5,057 nucleotides of DNA from contig JAEWGQ010000258.1 in the NCBI GenBank assembly GCA_023388235.1, forward strand, positions 1 to 5,057. The letters run 5' to 3'. Numbering within the stretch: position 1 is the first letter of the stretch; every line of letters starts with the position of its first letter. The DNA comes from Actinomycetes bacterium. GTDB lineage: Bacteria > Actinomycetota > Actinomycetes > Actinomycetales > Cellulomonadaceae. The position numbers and the translations under genes were made by a program. The notes beneath the pieces were generated by a model. That model was not told the DNA's origin. It worked only from the letters and a program-made list of their open reading frames with translations, and made no database searches. Positions 1 to 5,057 of this stretch are shown here, in pieces.

Positions 1-414
1 CGCCGGCGCCGGCACGTGCAGCGCGGCCAGGGCCCCGGCGAGCGCCCCCGCCCACGCGGTCCGGTCCGGCACGGGGACGTCCGCGGCGTGCCGCCCGTCG
101 AACCACGGCACGACGCTCCACGACCAGGGGAACCGGGGGCCGGGCCGCCCGACCCGCACCGGCGCGGGCACGGGCACCGGGCACAGCCCGGCGATCACGG
201 GGAGCCAGCGCTGCTCGTGCTCCACCGAGAACGCGGCGGCCGCGCGCCGGGGGAGCCGGACCGCCAGGCGGTCGCCGAGGCGGAACGTCGCGTTGTCCCA
301 GCCGTGGGCCGCCGGCCGCACCGGCTCGTCCGCGAGGTCCGGGTGCTGGTCCGCGAGCAGGTCGCGGACCAGCGCCGGGGTGAGCTCGAGGTCCGCGGGC
401 GGCTTGACGGGCAC
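1..414 (-). CDS. APH-fold phosphotransferase (N-terminal part, runs off left edge)
   Basis: Only the first 138 codons are in the window. They cover the N-terminal kinase lobe of the aminoglycoside/choline phosphotransferase superfamily, cytosolic proteins that move the ATP gamma-phosphate to a small-molecule hydroxyl. Visible features are the nucleotide-loop region GWDNATFRLGD (residues 38-48), the following strand LAVRLPRR (50-57), where Arg53 stands at the usual ATP-contacting Lys position, a helix with Glu65 and Glu67, and the hinge-like PWSWSVVPWFDG (96-107). This pattern (G-DN--YRLGD--VRLP and PWSV--W--G) is common in actinobacterial proteins annotated as aminoglycoside phosphotransferase family. 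The catalytic HGD and DFG-like motifs would lie beyond the left edge, so activity cannot be judged. The GTG start at 412-414 follows AGGAGG at a 6-base spacing. The gene lies 42 bases after the MATE stop codon and is probably cotranscribed. The substrate is unknown; true antibiotic resistance is possible but not shown. Confidence 0.85.
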   Translation of the reverse strand, partial: MPVKPPADLELTPALVRDLLADQHPDLADEPVRPAAHGWDNATFRLGDRLAVRLPRRAAAAFSVEHEQRWLPVIAGLCPVPVPAPVRVGRPGPRFPWSWSVVPWFDGRHAADVPVPDRTAWAGALAGALAALHVPAPA

Positions 415-420
415 GGGGAT

Positions 421-426
421 CCTCCT
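421..426 (-). promoter_or_regulatory. Strong Shine-Dalgarno site for the APH-fold gene
   Basis: The minus strand reads AGGAGG followed by ATCCCC and the GTG start at 414-412. A six-base perfect anti-16S match at ideal spacing fixes this start. It also suggests the kinase gene is translated independently of the upstream transporter gene. Confidence 0.85.
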
Positions 427-456
427 GCGGTCGGGCGGGGGCGCGGGCCGGTCAGG

Positions 457-1947
457 CTACCGGACGCCCTGGTGCGCCTCCGGCCGCTGGTCGGCGCCGG
501 CGTCGGCCGCGGGGCGCGGGCGGGGGACGACCGCGTCCACCACCATCGACCCGTCGGACGGGCCCTCGACGGGCACCGGCTCGGGCGTCGCCACCACCTG
601 CTCCAGCGGCGCGATCGGCAGCGTCGCGAGGTGCCGGTGCGCCCGCGCGTAGGCGGGCACGAGCAGCACGACGGCCCCGGCCCACGCCAGCGGGTTGCCC
701 CACACCACGCCGACGAAGCCGAACGCCCCGCCCAGCACGATCGCGGCACCCACCCGCATGACGAGCTCGATCACCCCCGTGAGCGTCGGCACGCCGGTGC
801 GGCCGAGGCCCTGGAGCCCGCCGCGCAGCACGAACAGCACGCCGAGCAGGGCGTACATCGCGGCGTTCACGTGCAGGAGCTGGGTCGCCAGGTGCACGAC
901 CTCGTCCGCGCCGTCGCCGACGAACGTGCGCACCAGCGTGCGGCCCGTCAGGAGCAGCAGGGCGCCGAGCGCCACCGAGCCCGCCACCGCCATCCCCGTG
1001 GCCTGCACGACGCCCTGGCGGATCCGGTCCGGCCGGCCGCCGCCGAGGTTCTGCGCGACGAACATCGACACCGCCAGGCCCAGCGACTGCAGCAGCGCCA
1101 CCGCCAGCCCGTCGACGCGGGACGCCGTGGTGTACGCGGCCACGGCGTCGGCGCCGAGGTCGTTCAGCCGCACCTGCACCGCCAGCGCGCCGATCGCGAT
1201 GATCGACGCCTGGAAGCCCATCGGCAGCCCGAGCCGCAGGTGCTCGGCCAGGTCCGCGCGCGGCACGCGCCAGTCCCCGCGCCGCACGTGCAGCACCGGC
1301 ACGCGCCGCCGGACGAACTCCAGGCACAGCAGCACCGAGACCGCCTGCGCGAGCACGGTCGCCAGCGCCGCCCCGCCGACGCCCAGGCCCGCGGGCCCGA
1401 CGAGCAGCACGACGAGGCCGACGTTGAGCAGGCAGGCCAGCGTGAGGAAGACCAGCGGGGTCCGCGAGTCGCCGATGGCGCGGATGATCGCCGACAGGTA
1501 GTTGAAGAACATCAGCGCGCCGGTGCCGAGGAAGCTCACCTGGGCGAACGTGGTCGCCTCGGCGCGCAGCACCTCGGGCGTGCGCAGCAGGGCGAGCACC
1601 GGCCCGGCGAGCAGCGGCGCGGCGACCGTCAGCACCAGGCTGGCGGCGCCGGTCAGCAGCGTGCCGGTCGCCACCGAGCGCCGGACCCCGGCGAGGTCGC
1701 GGGCGCCGAACGCCTGGGCCGTCGGGATGGCGAAGCCCGACGTCATGCCCCAGACGAACCCGAGCAGGAGGAACAGGAGGCTGCCGGTCGCGCCGACGGC
1801 CCCGAGGGAGTCGACGCCGAGGTGGCGGCCGACGACGACCGCGTCGGCGAACTGGTAGAGCTGCTGGACGACGTTGCCGACGAGCAGGGGCACGGCGAAC
1901 ACGAGGATCACGCGCCAGGGGCTGCCGGCGGTCAGGACCTTGGCCAT
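457..1947 (-). CDS. MATE family efflux transporter
   Basis: A 496-residue polytopic inner-membrane protein of the MatE family, which exports cationic drugs or metabolites in exchange for protons or sodium ions. The two-repeat, about 12-helix pattern is clear. The first half has hydrophobic segments near residues 13-30, 50-70, 92-120, 130-150, 163-185 and 188-210; the second half has them from about 240 to 433. Family motifs are QQLYQFADAVVVGRHLG (28-44), IRAIGDSRTP (155-164), FVAQNLGGGRPDRIRQG (296-312) and RGGLQGLGRTGVP (375-387). The overall style resembles the YoeA-like branch, but this assignment is from memory of motifs. Residues 441-496 form a hydrophilic, Pro/Ala/acid-rich tail longer than usual; the family typically ends near 440-460. 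The ATG at 1945-1947 begins a typical short N-terminus (MAKVLTAGSPWRVILVFAVP). Its Shine-Dalgarno is weak: GGAG at 1958-1961, 10 bases upstream. The stop is TAG at 457-459. This is probably the first gene of a unit with the kinase gene. The substrate cannot be predicted. Confidence 0.95.
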   Translation of the reverse strand: MAKVLTAGSPWRVILVFAVPLLVGNVVQQLYQFADAVVVGRHLGVDSLGAVGATGSLLFLLLGFVWGMTSGFAIPTAQAFGARDLAGVRRSVATGTLLTGAASLVLTVAAPLLAGPVLALLRTPEVLRAEATTFAQVSFLGTGALMFFNYLSAIIRAIGDSRTPLVFLTLACLLNVGLVVLLVGPAGLGVGGAALATVLAQAVSVLLCLEFVRRRVPVLHVRRGDWRVPRADLAEHLRLGLPMGFQASIIAIGALAVQVRLNDLGADAVAAYTTASRVDGLAVALLQSLGLAVSMFVAQNLGGGRPDRIRQGVVQATGMAVAGSVALGALLLLTGRTLVRTFVGDGADEVVHLATQLLHVNAAMYALLGVLFVLRGGLQGLGRTGVPTLTGVIELVMRVGAAIVLGGAFGFVGVVWGNPLAWAGAVVLLVPAYARAHRHLATLPIAPLEQVVATPEPVPVEGPSDGSMVVDAVVPRPRPAADAGADQRPEAHQGVR

Positions 1948-1967
1948 GACGAGAGGGCTCCGGGACA

Positions 1968-2010
1968 GGGCGGGGGTGGGTGGGGGAGTCGGAGGGGGCG
2001 GGGGAGTCGG
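1968..2010 (+). repeat. G-run cluster with direct repeat (potential G-quadruplex, template strand)
   Basis: On the plus strand, which is the template for the MATE gene, four G-runs separated by single bases (GGGCGGGGGTGGGTGGGGG, 1968-1986) match the classical quadruplex pattern with one-base loops. Two further G5 runs follow at 1994-1998 and 2000-2004. The 11-mer GGGGGAGTCGG occurs twice, at 1982-1992 and 2000-2010, offset by 18 bases. The cluster lies 21-63 bases upstream of the MATE start codon, inside the predicted leader, so the mRNA itself is C-rich here. The motif is seen directly; folding or any effect on expression is inferred. Confidence 0.6.
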
Positions 2011-2052
2011 GGACGGGGAGCAGGACCCGGGAGCGGCCCGGAGCGGCTGTCC

Positions 2053-2072
2053 CGATCGTATCGTTACGACCG
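2053..2072. promoter_or_regulatory. Operator-like palindrome upstream of the MATE gene
   Basis: CGATCGTATCGTTACGACCG is an imperfect inverted repeat centred between 2062 and 2063. Eight of ten base pairs match, and the perfect core arms are TCGTA and TACGA around TCGT (2056-2069). It is one of the few AT-containing patches in the gap and overlaps the proposed -10 box at 2055-2060. That is the usual place for a repressor to block transcription. TetR-family and MarR-family regulators bind dyads of this general size and often control efflux genes. No regulator gene is visible in the window, so the binding protein is unknown. Confidence 0.5.
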
Positions 2073-2083
2073 CGCGTGGCCAG
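2055..2083 (-). promoter_or_regulatory. Putative promoter for the MATE-kinase unit
   Basis: On the minus strand, a -35-like CTGGCC (2078-2083) is separated by exactly 17 bases from a -10-like TACGAT (2055-2060), which fits the actinobacterial TANNNT pattern. The -35 matches only three of six TTGACA positions. Transcription would start near 2047, leaving a leader of about 100 bases before the ATG at 1947. The location in the only sizeable gap between the two gene groups supports the call; the weak -35 limits it. Confidence 0.45.
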
Positions 2084-2092
2084 CACGGATTT

Positions 2093-2128
2093 CCCGCGCG
2101 CCGGGCGGGGGTGCTCGGCGCGCGCGGG
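2093..2128 (-). terminator. GC hairpin after the Nudix gene, possible terminator without U-tract
   Basis: Arms CCCGCGCGCC (2093-2102) and GGCGCGCGCGGG (2117-2128) can pair into a stem of at least nine GC pairs around a 14-base loop. It begins about 30 bases past the Nudix stop codon. On the minus strand it is followed by AAAT rather than a U-run, so it would have to be the U-less type often proposed in high-GC actinobacteria. GC-rich DNA makes such hairpins by chance, so support comes mainly from its position between two gene groups. Confidence 0.4.
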
Positions 2129-2157
2129 CCGTGCCGGGGTCGGCCGGGGCGCCGGGG

Positions 2158-2841
2158 TCAGACCGGCGCGGGGACCGTCCGGCCGGCGTCCCACGGGACG
2201 GCCCACCCGAGCGCGTCCAGCAGCCGGTCCAGGACGAACGCCGTGAACCCCCACACGAGCACGCCGCCCGCGTCGAACGCCGGTCCGCGGTACTCGTGAC
2301 CGCCCCGGCGCAGGGTGGCGGTCACGCGGTGCGCGGGGTCGACCAGGTCCGCGACCGGCACCCGGAACACGTCGACCGTCTCCGCCGGGTCGGTCGCCGC
2401 GACCGCGGACGGGCGGTCCCACCACGCCAGCACCGGGGTCACGAGGTTGCGGCTCGCGGTGACCGGCAGGGGCGGGAGCGTGCCGAGCACCCGCACGCCC
2501 GCGGGGTCCAGGCCGGTCTCCTCCCGGGCCTCCCGGAGCGCCGCCGCCTCGGGGCCGCCGTCGCCCGGGTCGATGCCGCCGCCCGGGAACGACACCTGGC
2601 CCGGGTGGTGCCGCAGCGTCGGGGAGCGCCGGGTCAGCAGCACGTCCAGGTCGGCGGCGACCGCGGGGTGCGGCGTCCGGGCGTCGGCGTCGTCCAGGTG
2701 CCCGAACAGCACCAGCACGGCCGAGGCGCGCACCGGGCGCGCGGCGTCCCCGGGGCCGAAGGCGCGCTCCGGCTCGGGCGCCCAGACCGGGCGGTCCGCG
2801 CACAGGGCCCGCAGGTCGCGCAGGGCGCCCGCGTCCGTCAC
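2158..2841 (-). CDS. Nudix hydrolase, coenzyme A pyrophosphatase type
   Basis: A 227-residue cytosolic Nudix enzyme. It carries the extended signature of the CoA-pyrophosphatase subgroup (E. coli NudL, yeast PCD1, mammalian NUDT7): LLTRRS (68-73) running into TLRHHPGQVSFPGG (75-88), then DPGD (91-94). The Nudix box follows with LREAREETGL at 102-111; Glu104, Glu107 and Glu108 are the expected metal ligands. The first Glu of the general Nudix box is Gly95 here, which is normal for this subgroup. Known members split CoA or oxidised CoA into 4'-phosphopantetheine (or its oxidised form) and 3',5'-ADP, controlling CoA level or clearing damaged cofactor. The GTG start at 2839-2841 overlaps the amidotransferase TGA by four bases (GTGA) and has GGGAG five bases upstream. 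A longer in-frame opening to 3273 merely reads through the neighbour. Third gene of the operon. The substrate is inferred from family and not proven. Confidence 0.92.
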   Translation of the reverse strand: MTDAGALRDLRALCADRPVWAPEPERAFGPGDAARPVRASAVLVLFGHLDDADARTPHPAVAADLDVLLTRRSPTLRHHPGQVSFPGGGIDPGDGGPEAAALREAREETGLDPAGVRVLGTLPPLPVTASRNLVTPVLAWWDRPSAVAATDPAETVDVFRVPVADLVDPAHRVTATLRRGGHEYRGPAFDAGGVLVWGFTAFVLDRLLDALGWAVPWDAGRTVPAPV

Positions 2842-3542
2842 GCGCGCTCCCGCACGGCGGCGGCGAACGCCGCGAGCCCGAGGTCGGCGGCGGGGCGCAG
2901 CGCGGCCAGGTGCTGCCGGGACCCGAGGCGGATCGCGTCGGCGTCCCCGGGCTCGAGGTCGGCCGTCATCGTCGGCGTCGCGAGCCACAGGTCGAGCACG
3001 GTGGTGTCGACCTCCAGGTGGAACTGCAGGCCGACCGCGCTGCCCGCGCGGAACGCCTGCACCGGGGTCACGTCGTTGGTCGCGAGCAGCGTGGCCCCGT
3101 CCGGCAGGTCCACCGCGTCGGCGTGCCAGTGCAGCACCGTCGGGCGCGGTCCCGCCGCCGCGAGCACCGGGTCGGGGGCGACCACGTCGACCGGGCCGAA
3201 CCCGATCTCGGTGCCGTGCCGGCGGTGCAGCCGCGCGCCGAGCGCCAGGGCGAGCAGCTGCATCCCCAGGCACACGCCGAGGGTCGGCACGCCGGCGTCG
3301 ACCGCCTCCGCCAGCAGCCGGCGCTCGGCGGCCAGGCCCGGGTGCCCGGCGTCGTCGTCGGCGTCCTGCGGGCCGCCCATCACCACGACCCCGGCCAGGT
3401 CGGCCACGGACGGCAGGCGGGGTGCGCGCTCGTCCACCACCGTGCGGGTGGTCAGCGGCAGGCCGTCCAGCGCCCGGGCGACGAGGCCCGGGCCCTCGTG
3501 CGCGACGTGCGTCAGGACGAGGACGGGGCGCGGCTGGCTCAC
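2838..3542 (-). CDS. Class I glutamine amidotransferase-like protein (GMP synthase-like GATase1)
   Basis: A 234-residue stand-alone GATase1-fold protein of the COG0518 type. The full triad is visible: Cys91 in the nucleophile elbow GVCLGMQLLA (89-98), His175 and Glu177 in LQFHLEV (172-178). The oxyanion-region motif VVMGGPQ spans 53-59, and VLHWHADAVDLPDG (136-149) is typical of the group. Such domains release ammonia from glutamine for a synthase partner, or cleave gamma-glutamyl amides or peptides when free-standing. No synthetase or ammonia-accepting domain is fused or adjacent, so the reaction is open; a gamma-glutamyl hydrolase role is one inference. Length is normal. The start is GTG at 3540-3542, overlapping the upstream TGA as GTGA, with a weak AGGG seven bases upstream. 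The downstream Nudix gene overlaps in the same way, so all three genes are probably translationally coupled. Confidence 0.92.
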   Translation of the reverse strand: MSQPRPVLVLTHVAHEGPGLVARALDGLPLTTRTVVDERAPRLPSVADLAGVVVMGGPQDADDDAGHPGLAAERRLLAEAVDAGVPTLGVCLGMQLLALALGARLHRRHGTEIGFGPVDVVAPDPVLAAAGPRPTVLHWHADAVDLPDGATLLATNDVTPVQAFRAGSAVGLQFHLEVDTTVLDLWLATPTMTADLEPGDADAIRLGSRQHLAALRPAADLGLAAFAAAVRERA

Positions 3543-5057
3543 GCCGCGACCCTATCCGCCCGCCCGAACACGTCCCGCAGCGCCCGGCGGGCGGCGTACC
3601 AGCCGGACAGCCCGTGCACGCCCGGGCCCGGCGGGGTGGACGCCGAGCACAGGTAGACGCCGGGGACGCCGGTGTCGAACGGGTCCAGCCGCGGCGTCGG
3701 GCGGGTGAACATGCGCAGCAGCGAGATCGCGCCGCCGGAGATGTCGCCGCCGACCAGGTTCGCGTCGTGCCGGGCGAGGTGCGCGGCGGGGATCGCGTGC
3801 GAGGCCACCACCGTGTCCCGGAACCCGGGGGCGAACCGCTCCACCTGGCCCAGCACCGCCTCCGTGGGGTCGACGTCGGACCCCGCCGGCACGTGCGCGT
3901 ACGCCCACACCGGGCGCAGCCCGCCCCGCGCGCGGCCGGGGTCGAGCGCGGCGGGGTCGGACAGCAGGGTCAGCGGGTGCTCCGCGTGCCGGCCGCGGGC
4001 GACCGTGCGCTCCGCCGCCACGACCTGGTCCCGGGTGCCGCCGAGGTGCACCGTCCCCGCGCGGTGCACGTCCGGGTGCGCCCACGGGATCGGCCCGTCG
4101 ACGACCAGGTCGACCTTCGCGGCCGCGTTCCCGTACCGGAACCCCGCGTAGGCGCGGGCCAGCCGCGGCGGCATGGCGTCGCCGACCACCTGGGCCACCA
4201 GCCGCGGGGCGGTGTCGAACAGGTACGCGCGGGCGGGCGGCAGGTCGGCGCGCCGCGCGACCGGGTGCCCGGTGACGACGCGTCCGCCGAGCCGCACCAG
4301 GTCGGCGTGCAGCGCGTCCGCGATGGCCTGCGAGCCGCCACGCACCACCGGCCAGCCGTGGCCCGCGTGCGCCAGCGTGGTGAGCAGGACGGCCGTGCCG
4401 GCGGCGGCCAGGGACGGCAGGGGCGTGATGGCGTGCCCCGCCACGCCGGTCAGCAGGGCGGCGCCCTCGTCGGTGCGCAGGGCGGACGGCACCGCCGGGG
4501 AGCCGTTGCGCAGCACGCCCAGGCCGAACCGCGCGGCCGTGAGCGCGGCGCGCAGCGGGTCGCCGAGCACGCCGTCCGGGACGCTGCGGTGGTCCCCGAG
4601 CGCCAGCGCCACCACGTCCTGCCAGCGCGCCGCGAGCGGGCCGAACAGCCGCCGCCAGGCCGCGCCGTCCGGGCCCAGGGCCGCGGCCGTGCGGTCCAGG
4701 TCGCGGTAGGCGATGCCGGCACGGCCCCCGTCCAGCGGGTGCGCGAACGAGGCCTCCGGCGTCAGCAGGTCCAGCCGGTCGGGCAGGCCGAGCGAGCGGA
4801 AGAACGGCGACGCCCACGCCATCGGGTGCACCGCGGAGCAGATGTCGTGCCGGATGCCGTCCGCCAGCCCCAGGTCCAGCGTGCGGCTGCCGCCGCCGAC
4901 CGTGTCCTGCGCCTCGAGCACCACCACGGACAGCCCCGCGCGGGCGAGCGTCACGGCGGCGGCCAGGCCGTTCGGGCCCGCGCCCACGACGACGGCGTCC
5001 AGCTCCCCGGGCGCGGGCCGGGGGGAGCCGGCGCCGGGCAGCGGCCGGGAGGTGGCG
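3539..5057 (-). CDS. FAD-dependent oxidoreductase, phytoene dehydrogenase-like (N-terminus cut off at right edge)
   Basis: The frame stays open to the right edge, giving at least 505 residues, near the usual 500-530. It is a two-dinucleotide-fold flavoprotein of the COG1233 group, which includes carotenoid desaturases and human PYROXD2. Counting from the internal GTG at 4987, GAGPNG (2-7) is the FAD Rossmann loop and Glu25 in VVVLEA (21-26) the ribose-binding acid. GWPVVRGGSQAIADAL (211-226), KVDLVVDGPIPW (291-302) and NLVGGDISGG (410-419) follow. The C-terminal FAD motif is GVYLCSASTPPGPGVHGLSG (443-462). That GTG cannot be the true start: it sits inside the first beta strand (LDAVVVGAGPNG), and the 23 upstream codons contain no ATG, GTG or TTG, so the start is outside the window. 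No carotenoid genes are adjacent, so phytoene is not a supported substrate. First visible gene of the coupled operon. Confidence 0.9.
   Translation of the reverse strand, partial: ATSRPLPGAGSPRPAPGELDAVVVGAGPNGLAAAVTLARAGLSVVVLEAQDTVGGGSRTLDLGLADGIRHDICSAVHPMAWASPFFRSLGLPDRLDLLTPEASFAHPLDGGRAGIAYRDLDRTAAALGPDGAAWRRLFGPLAARWQDVVALALGDHRSVPDGVLGDPLRAALTAARFGLGVLRNGSPAVPSALRTDEGAALLTGVAGHAITPLPSLAAAGTAVLLTTLAHAGHGWPVVRGGSQAIADALHADLVRLGGRVVTGHPVARRADLPPARAYLFDTAPRLVAQVVGDAMPPRLARAYAGFRYGNAAAKVDLVVDGPIPWAHPDVHRAGTVHLGGTRDQVVAAERTVARGRHAEHPLTLLSDPAALDPGRARGGLRPVWAYAHVPAGSDVDPTEAVLGQVERFAPGFRDTVVASHAIPAAHLARHDANLVGGDISGGAISLLRMFTRPTPRLDPFDTGVPGVYLCSASTPPGPGVHGLSGWYAARRALRDVFGRADRVAA

Noticed and set aside
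1..414. Naming the kinase as a specific aminoglycoside-resistance enzyme
   Set aside because: Only the N-terminal lobe is visible and many actinobacterial members of this fold act on other or unknown substrates; the name would overstate the evidence.
452..2803. 783-codon minus-strand open frame spanning the MATE and Nudix genes
   Set aside because: It is a different frame from both recognised proteins, is Arg/Pro/Ala/Gly-rich, and reads straight through the promoter-hairpin gap. No domain is recognisable.
2842..3273. N-terminal extension of the Nudix protein to a start at 3273
   Set aside because: The added 144 residues are out-of-frame reading of the amidotransferase gene and carry no motif, while the GTG at 2841 gives a GTGA overlap, a GGGAG site and a normal family length.
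16..3708. Very long plus-strand open frame (1,230 codons) antisense to four genes
   Set aside because: Its translation is Arg/Gly/Pro/His/Asp-rich low-complexity sequence with no family motif. It crosses gene boundaries and the intergenic gap without change of character. This is the usual stop-free shadow of GC-rich coding DNA on the other strand, where well-supported MATE, Nudix and amidotransferase genes lie.
4985..4987. GTG as the start of the FAD oxidoreductase
   Set aside because: It would remove most of the first beta strand before GAGPNG. The preceding codons read LDAVV, as expected for the strand, so the gene continues past the right edge.
3539..5057. Carotenoid biosynthesis (phytoene desaturase, crtI) assignment
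   Set aside because: The FAD motifs fit the broad superfamily only. There are no phytoene synthase, prenyl transferase or cyclase genes in the window, and the neighbours are a GATase and a CoA-type Nudix enzyme.

Overview
This 5,057-base window is very GC-rich (C or G at almost every third codon position) and carries five genes, all on the minus strand with almost no wasted space. Base composition, GTG starts, 4-base gene overlaps and the protein families all point to a high-GC actinobacterium. A Cellulomonas-like member of the Micrococcales would fit, but that is an impression from sequence style and not a search result.

Read in the direction of transcription (right to left), the window opens inside an FAD-dependent oxidoreductase of the phytoene-dehydrogenase-like group (3539 to the right edge, N-terminus cut off). 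It is followed by a free-standing class I glutamine amidotransferase-like protein (2838-3542) and a Nudix hydrolase of the coenzyme A pyrophosphatase type (2158-2841). Both junctions in this trio are GTGA overlaps, so the three genes are almost certainly one translationally coupled operon. A GC hairpin about 30 bases past the Nudix stop codon is a plausible terminator.

A 210-base gap (1948-2157) then holds the hairpin, a likely promoter with an operator-like palindrome over its -10 box, and a roughly 100-base C-rich leader whose template strand is packed with G-runs. This leads into a second unit: a MATE-family efflux transporter (457-1947) and, 42 bases later behind a strong AGGAGG site, the N-terminal 138 residues of an aminoglycoside-phosphotransferase-fold kinase that runs off the left edge.

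Functionally, the first unit looks like redox and metabolite housekeeping, with the CoA-hydrolase Nudix as its best-defined member. The second pairs drug or metabolite export with a small-molecule kinase-like protein. I found no transposon, phage, CRISPR, RNA gene or clear new defence system. The most interesting non-coding structure is the regulatory module upstream of the transporter.
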